Source: Nemertoderma westbladi (Eukaryota > Xenacoelomorpha > Nemertodermatida > Nemertodermatidae). From it: a DNA stretch of 29,416 bases. The translations under genes were made by a program, and so were the position numbers. Location of the stretch: positions 1 to 29,416 of the forward strand of contig JAUCBJ010005308.1 of assembly GCA_032718475.1 (NCBI GenBank), in the 5' to 3' direction. How positions within the stretch are numbered: the stretch's first letter is position 1; every line of letters starts with the position of its first letter. Below, piece after piece: positions 10,537 through 20,389 of the stretch. A model generated the notes under the pieces. It was not told the origin of the DNA. It was given only the letters and a program-made list of their open reading frames with translations, and searched no databases.

Positions 10537-10561
10537 GCCAAGGAACGTAGCGGTGTAACAG
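10537..10561 (+). repeat. Right 25-bp direct repeat flanking the LINE relic
   Basis: This is the partner of 9027-9051, with about 22 of 25 positions identical. Confidence 0.5.
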
Positions 10562-10967
10562 CGGATTCTGTCCCCCTCAGAATCGGATCTGCTAGCAGCG
10601 CATTTCGGAATTACCAATACAAACAAAATACCCAACATTATGTAACAATATCTGAATATATTGTATTCTTAAATTGTTACTTTTTCGACCGAATATATGC
10701 CATAATCGGGAAGCCTGGAAGGATCTCATTTCCACTGTCCGAGTTCGCTCGACCTACCGGTAGTAGTAACATTGAGTACCTTCTAATCTTTATTAAAGAA
10801 TTAAGCAACAAAAAATATTTAATCCATCAATTAATAACAACGGTGATGTGAATGTAAATCTTGAATCAGAATCAAGAATGTAGCTGGTAAAGTATATCTG
10901 CGTAATTATTGGTTTATTATATATTACTACCAAAAAACTTTATGATAAGCATCCGAAACATTAAAAA
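10562..10967. other. 3' flank of the lectin/Ig receptor gene
   Basis: No coding signal is seen. It holds a minus-strand AATAAA at 10918-10913, about 50 bases past the receptor stop codon. Another block at 10676-10711 (GTTACTTTTTC...CCGAATATAT...ATCGGGA) recurs near 23291. Confidence 0.5.
10913..10918 (-). terminator. Candidate poly(A) signal of the lectin/Ig receptor gene
   Basis: The plus strand reads TTTATT, so the minus strand reads AATAAA about 50 bases downstream of the TAG stop at 10970-10968. The placement suits a short 3' UTR, but the motif is common by chance in AT-rich DNA. Confidence 0.4.
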
Positions 10968-11773
10968 CTACACAACTTTCTTTCTCTTTGCTTGAGGCGG
11001 ACCTACTGACGTTGTGTGTTTCTCATCCGAGTCTGAGCTATCTGTACCAGAAAACGATGAAAAACTATCGTCAGGACTTCCGCCGTTATCGTCATCTATA
11101 GATTTACTAATTCGAGATGATGACTTCTTCTTACCAGAAGTACGCAAACGCCTCAACGCACGTCTCTTAGAAATCACGGTGCGCGTTATGGCCTCTCGAT
11201 GGCGTTTCAGAGCAGTGAAGCCAACTAGAGCCACATACAAGAACCATAAAAAACACCACATAAACACAACATTGACATGATAAAGAGACGCATGTAAGAC
11301 AATATCCACGACTAGAAGACGAATAGATACGAGCAACCTTCTGTGATGATGACAGCTGTAAATCCCAGAATCATTAATCTTGGCATCTTCTATCCTCAGA
11401 GTATTACCAACGAGTATATTTATTCTTCCCTTGTGTAGTAATTCCAGTGTTGAATGATAGATATGTACTTCATCTTTCTTCCAACTCATTGCCGGTATAT
11501 CCTCGTCAGTGTAACACCTAAACTCCGCAGTTTCTCCCGCGTATATCATTTTACTCTGACGATGGGCTTTCCGCGGTATGTCGGGGATTCCGTTGGCTGT
11601 CGTGAAGTATTGCACGATGGGCGCCCCTCTGCCACCTGCTGAGTTGTGCGTCTTATGGGCACACACCGTCGGCAGCTCACATTCGCAATCGAATTTGGAA
11701 CTAAACTGCTGCGTGTTCCTCTCCAACACGCGGCATTTACTAACAGGTAAACCTTCGGCTATAGCCCATATAT
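10968..11773 (-). CDS. Lectin/Ig receptor, exon 2: end of last lectin domain, Ig domain, membrane span and tail
   Basis: This is the terminal exon, joined in frame to the exon ending at 12591. The acceptor TTTTATTTTTTACAG ends at 11774. The exon opens with IWAIAEGLPVSKCRVLERN and FDCECELP, whose cysteines close the C-type-lectin-like domain begun in exon 1. Next comes an Ig domain (FRCYTD with the first cysteine, AMSWKKDE with the core tryptophan, DSGIYSC with the second cysteine; about residues 1150-1220 of a 1342-residue protein). A membrane span with FMWCFLWFLYVALVGF follows at about 1241-1263. The 79-residue cytoplasmic tail is first basic (KRRALRRLR, KKK), then Ser/Asp-rich, and ends AKRKKVV. 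The tail has no tyrosine, so no ITAM or ITIM. No ATG opens this exon's frame sensibly, which supports its being a downstream exon. Confidence 0.8.
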
Positions 11774-12590
11774 CTGTAAAAAATAAAACGTCGAGTGTAT
11801 TTGTACTGTACAGTACTGTTAGTATTGTTTTTTTACGACTGTGGGGCGAGCCATTAAGTCAGTGGTATTTGTTAACGTATTCAATATGGGAATACTTTGA
11901 GTGCACTACTCCGCCAAAGCCAAACCCAAAATACGAACATTGGGATGGAAACAGTAGGAGCGTTCAAGGTACTTTGTGCAAATTATTATCATATCCGACT
12001 ACAGCCCTAAGAAAATTATACCCACATAATAACAAAATAAAATATCCAGAACTTAAAGAATCTGGAAGGATGTGTTTGCAAGTTATAACATCTTTTCGCG
12101 AAAATTGCTCGGTGTTGACTTTTTGCAATAGTGTTCCTTCTCTATCACTCAAGGAAAACCTATAGGCCTATTATTTATTAATCGTGAATTTTAATTTTAA
12201 TCGTTCTTCAGTACAAACATATTTCAAACATTTTTCGTAATTTCTCTATATGGAGTATGGCGTTAAATTTTACTGGCGTGTATTACATTATGTCTTTACT
12301 AAGTCAAATTATATAATTACATATATATTTTTTTCTTCAAATTATTCTTGATAGTTAATAATTAATAAGTTAATCTTTATTAATATTATATCCTTACAAT
12401 GCTGGCTGTAAAGGTTGTCTATTGTTATTGGCATGCATATGATTCCGTGACTACATTCCAGTCAGGGCACAGGGCGGTTCTCTCAACGACCAGTATTTTA
12501 AATTTCTTGTGAGTGTACAGGTTCACATTGATTTTGTATAATTTTACCATATATGCTTATTTTTGCTAAATGCATCGTCTATCACCTCAC
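11774..12590 (-). other. Phase-1 intron of the lectin/Ig receptor gene
   Basis: The donor AAAAG|GTGAGG lies at 12591/12590 and the acceptor TTTTTTACAG|ATATATGG at 11774/11773, giving 817 bp. An alternative donor ATATG|GTAAAA near 12547 would join out of frame and meet a stop at once, so I chose the upstream one. Unspliced reading adds 15 codons and stops at 12546-12544. Two minus-strand AATAAA motifs (12381-12376 and 12179-12174) and one TAGGCCTA (12163) lie inside. Confidence 0.7.
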
Positions 12591-15500
12591 CTTTTTGTGC
12601 AATCTCTAAGATAGCCTTGGCTGTGGAGCTATCGTTGGGGTTAATCTTTACCATTTCCGCCAAGAGGTTCTGACAAACACTTATTCCTTTGTCTCTAGGC
12701 CAAGCCTTATCTGTAACTAGGTAACACATACCCTGTATCTCCTTCCAGGGGTCACCAAAACACCCATATATTGGCTTTCTACACTGAAAATTACTTTTTC
12801 GATTACAATTCGACTTCATTCGCAACTGACCTTGTTCCGATATAGTCTGACAACTCGCGCCGGGTCCATCTTCACCCGACAAACTTTCCCATACTGAAGT
12901 CCCATCGACGTTAGACCACGCCTTTGTTTCACCTTTATCCTCCCAGATTTGACCGATAAAATCGTCATCATTATCGCCGCCAGATTCCACCTTTATAGTC
13001 CGAAATACTTCTAATTCCTCGGAAGAATGAATGGAGACGAGCTGGGCCCCCTGGTTGATACAATCGCGTCTCGCCTGTTGAAAAGTCATTTTGCTAGACG
13101 TTTCCCTAATGTAACAGAAGCCGTTGTAATCAATCCAATCCTTGGGACAATTCTCACATTGCGAGGTACAGTTCGCGATTAAACGTTCGTCTTTACGTTT
13201 AATTAACTGGCGGATATTCTCAGAGACTTGTCTGGAGGAACATGGGACGCTAACTGATCCACGGCCTAGTAAGATGTGACAAATTCCGATCTTTTGGCGT
13301 TCCCCAACTGAGTTTGCCCCACAGCTGTTGCAGTTGGACCATTCCGACCACTGAGTAATAACCTTCCTCGTAACACCACCAATATTTACCTCACTATCTT
13401 TGTATTTTTGGGAATAACCCGAAATCGACGTGTAAACATCTCTTGTAACCAAAACTTCTACATCATACTCCACTACCTTTGTTTCGCCATCTAGATAGCA
13501 GGTGTAAATCCCGGAGTCCTCCAGTTCCACGGACGTGATAATTAGTTCAGCTCGACTCCCTATCTGTTTATTAGAATCCCTTGTAGAGACCTTCTCAACC
13601 CGCCCTGAATCCCATTTAATCACTCTCCACTCCATAGGTTGCATAGTTGTTTGGCAGAGACACAATAAGTATAATGTTTCTCCCAAGAATCTATAATATC
13701 TCTTAAGACGTCCAGCCTCTTGTAGTTTTTTTAAACAGTTCTTTCTCGTATCGCTTATAGACTTTTTAACTTTCATTGTTATATCCTCGATTAAAGAAAC
13801 TTTATGGTTTGGAATTTGCCTCCTTTTACCCAGTGGATTTTCCGAAAACGATGGTTTAATTTCTTTCCTCAGGTTGTACATACACATCGGTTTAAGTGAT
13901 ACATCGTCAAGGACATGAGCTGACCTCCATACCTGTGGTAGTTTGTACAATTTTGAATTACCAAACTGTCGCCATAAATAAACCGCTACATCACCCTGTG
14001 AGTCAAGAGATCGAAGTAAATTTGTCAAAGAGGTGTCAAATTCTTTCAATTTGGTTCCGTCAGACCAGAAGTGTGTATCACCTGATGAAATCCTCAATCC
14101 AGTCCAAATTTTAAAATCAAAAGAATTCTCCAGAATCCAGTTTAATTGAGAGTCACAACTAATGGATATCAAGGAACCGCCAATTCTATTACAGAACCCC
14201 AAGGCGTCCGCCCAAGGAAGTGGTTCATAACCAAGATAGTAACAATTACCAGCAAACTGTTGCCAACCATCTCGACAAATTCCAGATAACGCCGACGCTA
14301 GTGGAATTATACTCGAATACGGAATTTTGCAGATATAGGCGCCGGCATTTTGTTGCCCACTTACTAGCTGTAATATATTGTTACCATTTTTATTACAATC
14401 GATACAGTCGCTAGCGGTACCTTGAAACATTCCGAATTCACCATTGCCACTTTTTGGATTCACCATTAATCCGCTATACAGGAACCTGGCGTGCCCCAAG
14501 TTCTTGACAACTCCAACCCAAATATCGGAGCTAACATTAGTGGGCCTTAGCATTCTTATAAAGTCCCATTCAATCAGCTCCGAAGCCCAAGCTAACCCCC
14601 CTTTGAGCTTTAAACACTCCTCTTTAGCAGTACCCCATGTGACTCTCGATGTTACAACCACGTAACAAAAACCCCAGAAATACGTGTAACCATGGGGACA
14701 CTGTGGCAACCACGGCGGCGGTCTATATATGTAGGAATCGCGGAGAGCCGGCGGCCGGAATGTCCGACAACCAACCCGGAAGGTCAGACCGCACAAAGTG
14801 TTGTAGGTTGCGAATCGGCCCTTGCTTTTGTGAGTGAACGTGGTACCAGGAACTAAATCCCAATTATCTTGCACTAATTCATCATAACGAATCCCAACCG
14901 AGCGACAAACCTTCAAATTGAATTTCTCGTTCGACTGATTTCGCAATTCTTTCCAAGATTTCGTAATCAACACATCTTTCATTCCATTATTCATTTTAAT
15001 ATCGTCTATTTTCATATATGTAATGTTTTTAATAAATTGTGTTCGTTTATCATTTTCTTCTAGAGTAAACAACAGACTATTGTGAAGCGAATTTAAGTCG
15101 CGTTCATTATGACGGATTTTCCACAACTGGAAATGATCAACTAATGATTCAATCTGTTTGTCGTAGAATCGGTTGTCGACCGAAAGGAGACCCATTCCGT
15201 AGGAATTATAACACTCATTAGACCCATCGATCCAGTTCAAGGACTTCCCGCCGGGTGATTTTATTACACAATCTATAGTGCCGGGAAGCAGCAACGAAGA
15301 ACCAGGGCACATGACATCGTTGGTTGTCTTGCTAAAATAATCGGTATTTTCACTTTTCGTTTTGAATGTCATACAGATGAATGGCATTTCCGATAAAACA
15401 CAATCCGTTGATCCAATGCGAAGCTGTTGTGTATCAAAGTATGAGCAATGCGAGCCTGTGATTGGATGGCCATCTTCCCATGGTATTGCGTCATTACTTA

Positions 15501-15813
15501 TTGGCCATTGGTTACACGTACCATCTACCCAATCCAGATGACCTCTGTTTGAGTTTAAGCCAATGAACACTTTCCCTTCGTATAGCACCTTGAGCAGTTC
15601 TATATCTACATCGCTATCTATGGTTGCGAGATGAGCTTTCCAATTTAAGCAAGTTTGTTCGGCTTTTACCCAAGTGGTATGATCGGTAAATAATTTAAAG
15701 CAGTTGATATCAGAGGGAGACCACCCAGAGGGACATGAAAACATTTCCCTTGTCCCCCCGGACTTCAATGAGTAGAGAAGTAGAAAGCAACTCTGTACGA
15801 AAAATATAAACAT
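12591..15813 (-). CDS. Lectin/Ig receptor, exon 1: signal peptide, C-type-lectin-like domains, Ig and TSP1-like domains
   Basis: One 3223-base exon encodes residues 1-1074 plus one base, from the ATG at 15813. A hydrophobic signal peptide spans residues 1-20. C-type-lectin-like domains lie at about 27-147 (CPSGW...WVKAEQTC...FIGL...FIC), 169-303 (degenerate), 372-495 (CPHGYTYFWGFCYVV...AYIC), 513-645 (CRDGWQQFAGNCYYLG...MCMY), 889-1011 (CPKDWIDYNGFCYI...FQC), and 1018 onward, finished in exon 2. Between the fourth and fifth lie an Ig domain (about 700-790, ending DSGIYTC) and a TSP1-like motif WSEWSNCNSCG (822-832). No EPN, QPD or WND calcium/sugar motif is visible, so classical mannose or galactose binding is not predicted. 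The likely role is an extracellular recognition or adhesion receptor. I do not recognise a named orthologue. The frame continues as intron to 12544. Confidence 0.88.
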
Positions 15814-15958
15814 AATGAAGGTAATATATATCTAAACTCTTTAAAAAAATTCGTTTTTATTTAATTTCATTTATAAACTACTGTAACTTCTGCTACGTGC
15901 AATACTGTTAGTATTACCCCGCATTATTGCTAGTTCGTATCTTTACCTCAACAACCCT
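15814..15958. other. Upstream flank of the lectin/Ig receptor gene
   Basis: This is a short AT-rich gap between the receptor ATG and a transposon end. The promoter must lie here or beyond the transposon, because only about 145 bases separate the ATG from the element's terminal inverted repeat. Confidence 0.5.
15870..15877 (-). promoter_or_regulatory. Possible TATA box of the lectin/Ig receptor gene
   Basis: TTTATAAA lies 57-64 bases upstream of the ATG on the minus strand. It is self-palindromic and sits in AT-rich DNA, so it could be chance. Confidence 0.22.
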
Positions 15959-16518
15959 GGGCCCAGTTGCACGAAATTTACTCAGCAAAAGTTTTTACTC
16001 AAAGCGCCAGTTTTTACTCAAGTAAAAACCGATTTTTACTCAGACGGTTGCACAAAACTTTTACTTGAACTATTATTACTTACGCTAAGTAAAAATTCTA
16101 AGTAAGCTCGGAAGGTACTTTAGCTGCTGCAAATAAAGTATTAAACATATTCAGTGTTAATAAAAATAAACTTCTAAATTGTACTGAAATGTTATTAATA
16201 AATGTATTAATGAAATTACCTATTTACGATGTAAATATATAATATTTAAATATAATATTTAAAGAAAAATATTAAATATTTTGTAAATATTTTTATTTGG
16301 ATATGATATGTAGTATTTAAAGTATATACAGTACAGCAGTAGAATGAACTACAAATTTAACAAAGTTACAAATTTTAATAACAGAGAATGGATACTTTTG
16401 ATTGCACTATTTAAAATATACAGTAACTAACTAAATACCGTAGAAGTAGATATAGATAAGTCACTGATGCAACCTACACATACTGTACAACCCGTAGTAC
16501 ACAGTGAAACAGACTGTG

Positions 16519-17349
16519 TCAGCTATTGAATGAATGAAGCCATTCTGGAAAAATAGCAAGTAGGCCTAAATAGGTATTGAGTATACTGCATTTCATTGTA
16601 CTGTGGCGTAATGTTTGGCTGGTAAGGAAGGGAGGTGGTTGCGGAAGTGGAATGCCATCCCGCTGCATTTCATACAGTAGTTTGGCAATTTCTAACTTCA
16701 ATTTGTATTGTTCTAACAATTCCTTTTCACGTTGCTGCGTTAAAGTTTCGCGTTGCAGAATTGGTGCTTCCTTTTGTAATTTAAAAAGTTCTTCCGCTGG
16801 TCTTTGCGGCATACGTTTTTGAATCGTTTCTGAATTGGGCACGCTTGATGGGCGAGACAAAGGCGTTTCGGCTCGCGAATACGTTTCCTTACCACCTTCA
16901 GCAGAGTTCACAGAACTCACTTCCACTTCGATTGCAACTGCGGCACCCATCCCCCGACTCCATACCCGAACCGATTCCCGCGAGCGCCGGCGATTTGGCA
17001 CCGATTATTTCAACCATTTTTAAAACGGCTGCACTATCCGGTGGATTTGGGAGCGGGCCACCCCCTTATGTTGGCGCCGCTCAGTGCAATAATTCCGGGC
17101 CAATTGTTTCATGTTGTCGATTTTCCTCTGCACGGATGTGGTGTCGTATTTCTTTGTTGATTTACTGTTAAACTCGTCAACAAGTTTTTGCTTCCTTTCC
17201 ATCTTAACCTTCTGTGTAATTGCAGGGTTGACTTTAGAAATCAAAATAGAGTGATATTTTTCATAAGTTTCGGCTAACTCACATTCGTCTTTTGCGTCCC
17301 AAGTAATCCTCGCTTTCTTATTTTCTGGCTCGATCCTTGCTGTAGCCAT
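16519..17349 (-). pseudogene. Harbinger-type Myb/SANT-like DNA-binding protein, reading frame disturbed twice
   Basis: The ATG at 17349 opens a frame of 109 codons containing a trihelix Myb/SANT-like domain: ITWDAKDECELAETYEKYHS, KQKLVDEFNS and SVQRKIDNMKQLARNY. This resembles the accessory Myb-like proteins of Harbinger transposons, which bind the element's ends and bring in the transposase. A TAA at 17022-17020 ends that frame. Coding similarity continues in a shifted frame (PLPNPPDSAAVLKMVEIIGA, then SPALAGIGSGMESGDG), then returns to the original frame, giving a C-terminal coiled coil (EKELLEQYKLKLEIAKLLYE, MQRDGIPLPQPP) that ends at 16519. Both shifts map to five-base G runs (plus-strand C5 at 17061-17065 and 16951-16955) and cancel each other. 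It is either a recent pseudogene or an assembly error at homopolymers. Confidence 0.72.
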
Positions 17350-17439
17350 TTTCTAAGAATCCAAGAAAGGAACCGCACACAATAATGCAATTCTACTAAA
17401 ATAAACAAATCAGTAACACAAATGAATTAGTTGATTACC

Positions 17440-17580
17440 ATATACTAAGTAAATACTTAGCTGTAAGTATTTACTTAGCTAAGTATTTACTTGGGAGTTT
17501 TGTGCAACCGAACTTTATTTTTACTAAGTAAATACTTAGCCAAGTAAATACTTGGGCCCCTCAAGTAAATATTTGGCTTA
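17440..17580. repeat. Palindromic AAGTAAATACTTAG subterminal repeats
   Basis: Several head-to-head copies of AAGTAAATACTT(A/G)G and its complement fill the right end of the Myb-carrying element. The left end (15977-16110) has the simpler TTTTTACTCA(A/G) form in direct and inverted orientation. They are probable protein-binding sites for transposition. Confidence 0.6.
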
Positions 17581-17609
17581 ACTAAGTATTTTTTCGTGCA
17601 ACCCAGCCC

Positions 17610-18599
17610 TGAACAGTATTTGTTTAGGAATATATTAAATCTTACTTATTTATTCGAATAGTTAGGTCTTTTCTCGAATAATATTCTCTGTTGTCATGGA
17701 GGCCCAGGGGCGTTTTATTTATAAACCAAGTACCCATATGAACAGCAAGCATCTATAGACCTATTTTGATGAACAGGTAGTGAGTGTAAGGCGTTCCAAA
17801 CACAGGGTTGAGGTCTCCTTGAGAAGAGTATCTGAAAACTTATTTTTGAGTTTTTTAACAAAGGTAAAATATAACAACAGCTACTGTATTTCATGGATTC
17901 AACACAATTATTATATAAAGTTCGGCGGCTACTATTGAAGCAAACATTGATCAGCTGATCAGTATTAGTTACTTAATTAACTGATTTGCATCCGCCTATT
18001 TCAGGAATATTTTTTTTCATTTCATCGGGTATCGGGTATGTCATGACAATTATATTAACAAATAAAAACATGTTGCATATTATGTTAAATAAAATTTATG
18101 GCACTGCACAATAAAATTCATCAATAAAAGCAATACACATTCAGTAATAAGATCCATATAATAGTTTGTGGTCACAGGTTGTTCCAGAATTACAGATAAG
18201 AGGTACCGTATTCAGTGCAGGTAAACTAATCGTTACATATTTACAAGGCAGTAGGCCTACTGTACAAGCATGGTAATGATGGTACATTGGCATTGATGTC
18301 GTTGAGTTGTCAGAACAGGAAGTCAGTGCTAGGAAATGTAAGTCGTATGTATGAGTCGTTATATAATAGCACACAAGTTATCTATTATTCTCGATCTCTT
18401 TTTGTCCAGGGATGTTGATTTCAGTTGGAAGAAATTATCTACGAAGTTCGAGGTTAACATGTCTTTATTGGTAGGGTGCCCATTATTGATTCGGTCAGTT
18501 ATATGTTTAGTATCATACAGTACTTGAACGGGGCTAGCGAAAAAAGACGTGGTATTGGAAAAGTCATAGCTGCTTTCACATAACCACAAGAGATGCCCC
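17610..18599. other. AT-rich stretch without a recognisable gene
   Basis: Open frames at 18141-18374 and 18359-18589 on the minus strand lack motifs. One TAGGCCTA lies at 18252. Nothing else was found. Confidence 0.5.
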
Positions 18600-19530
18600 T
18601 GTGTGAACTGTTAGGGTGGACATTACTATGTAACGCCAACCGGAATCCGAGTTGCAGAGTGGGATTTGGAAGTCCGCATCAAGTTTCCAAGACACTGTCG
18701 GAACGCCTCGGTAGAGATAGGGAGGTACCGAGATAAATATTAGAGAGTTGTGTTGCCAATGTATGATCCCAGATGGAGCAAACCGCGTTGAGTCTTCCTG
18801 TATGTAAGTAGGCGTCCAGTTTTCCGAGATCTGTATCGTTGAGAGCACCAATGTTCATCTTTAGTTGATAAGTAATTACAGGGACTGACATTGTTGATCA
18901 AATCTTAAAGACAGTCGTACTGCAAAGCCAACGTCTGGTCCATCCTTTGGAGTGGAATGTTTGGGACAAAATCGCTATTGGTTGTATACTGTAGTTTCAT
19001 TGAGGATCTGACTAGATGTTATAGATCCATACAGTTTGTAGCCAAGAAAGGTGAGGTGGGAGCTTCTTGTGATCGGAGTTCCATTGATGTTGATGACAGA
19101 TGGTTCATGTGTTTTACTTTTCCTGAATTGTTTGCCAATCCAAATCCATTTTGTTTTGCTGTGTTCGATTGATAGGGAGACTGAAGTTGCCTTTTCATGT
19201 AGTATTTCAGACATTTCATGTAGACCTGTGGCGGTAGTACTGAGAAGGAGAGGGTCATCTGCATAAACCATTGTTCCTAACCAGATGGGCCATACATAGC
19301 ATCCTAGACCTGACGATTGTATACCAGAAACAATGTCAGCTGTATACAGGTTGAATAACGTGGGTGACAGTAGAGATCCCTGTTTCAGACCTTTGGTTAC
19401 AGCAATGGGATCAGTTTGTATCATCTCACAGAATTTAAGGAATATCTTACTGGATTTGTAATAGGCCAAAATTGTTAAGATGATATGTCGATTTATGCTG
19501 CTTTCGATGAATTTGTTGCGCCGGATAATC
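18600..19530 (-). pseudogene. Second LINE relic: reverse-transcriptase fragment with YADD
   Basis: The minus-strand frame from about 19530 to 18975 contains AYYKSSKIFLKFCEM, the palm block GLKQGSLLSPTLFNLY, then the catalytic motif in TMVYADDPLLLS. Later come LSIEHSKTKWIWIG (the SxxKT block) and HLTFLGYKL, in the order expected of a non-LTR reverse transcriptase. Beyond a stop and frameshifts, frames 18891-18576 retain a weak thumb-like segment (DTDLGKLDAYLHTGRLNAV, IWDHTLATQL). The 5' and 3' ends are missing. It differs from the 9052-10536 relic in the palm motif (GSLLSPTLF versus GDTLAPFLF), so it is a different LINE family. Confidence 0.8.
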
Positions 19531-20389
19531 GCAGGTGGGTTGGATTACTGGGTTGGGGAATGGATCAGGCTAACCCTCGGCAATGGGTGATGTATTTAAT
19601 AATATAATATTATAATAATTTCCAGAAATAATAATAATTAAATGAAATGTAGTACATAACAACTTACTTTAATTTCACTTATCTTATAACACCAGTGAGG
19701 GCCTTGTACAGTATTTCTACTAGCATTTTATTGCTATTCGTGTCCGACCTACCATCAACTATATTAAATATATTAAATTTAGTGTAATTTCTGTAATTAT
19801 ATTATGGTAAATACTAAATATACATTCAAGTTCAAGTTCAAGACTGTATTTCCTTTGCCTAAAAATGGATGACATTTTATTTACATCCAAATGCATGGGA
19901 TGGATAAAAACAGCTGACTTATTTTCGAAAAAATGCAGGGCCTTCCTGTACTTTGAAAGTGAAACTACCTCACCTGCTATCCATCGCCGACCATCGGTCA
20001 GGCATTCCATCGGTCAGGAATCAGTTCATCAGACTGTTTCATTTCCGCAGTTCCCTGGTTAGAATTTATTTTAAATAGGCCTATCTGCCTCTATGGTGGT
20101 TAATCAGAGATACCGGTACTGCTGGCCCATTCTGCCATGTGAAGTATAGGCCTAAGTGAATAGTGAACAAGTCTGGCCGTGTAATTCATCCCTACTAAAG
20201 TCTTACCGTACTGTCTTAGGTGAATCAGAATCGAGTAGACTGTACTGTACTGTACTACTACTACTACTACTACTACTGCTGTACGGTACTAGCTGATAGT
20301 AGCCTATTTCAGTACAACTATATACAGATATAGGAATAGGCCTAGGCGTACTTATCTTAACGCACGATATGTTACACTATTCACAATTA
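19531..20389. other. Gene-free stretch with microsatellites
   Basis: No exon is seen. It holds TAGGCCTA at 20076, 20147 and 20337 and a (GTACT)/(CTA) microsatellite. The open frames at 19759-20062 on both strands show no motifs. Confidence 0.5.
20239..20280. repeat. Microsatellite (CTGTA)n then (CTA)n
   Basis: Three or so CTGTA copies pass into about eight CTA triplets. Confidence 0.85.

Larger units (their letters stand above)
15959..17609. mobile_element. Terminal-inverted-repeat DNA transposon (Harbinger-like) with a Myb-like gene only
   Basis: The left end GGGCCCAGTTGCACGAAA (15959-15976) matches the reverse complement of the right end TTTCGTGCAACCCAGCCC (17592-17609) in about 16 of 18 positions. 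A second inner inverted pair, CGGTTGCACAAAACT at 16045-16059 and its exact complement at 17496-17510, supports both boundaries. Subterminal regions are packed with TTTTTACT or AAGTAAATACTTAG-type repeats. The only gene is a minus-strand Myb/SANT-like protein of the sort carried by PIF/Harbinger elements. The DDE transposase is absent. Flanking target-site duplications are not recognisable (only a shared T). The element sits just upstream of the lectin/Ig receptor gene. Confidence 0.75.

Noticed and set aside
11578-12165. 195-codon plus frame antisense to receptor exon 2 and intron
   Set aside because: It is the shadow of a well-supported minus-strand exon, with no motif of its own.
12544-12590. 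Last 15 codons before the stop at 12544 as normal receptor coding sequence
   Set aside because: A strong donor at 12590 and in-frame continuation of the lectin domain in the next exon make this intronic in the spliced form. It would be coding only if the intron is retained.
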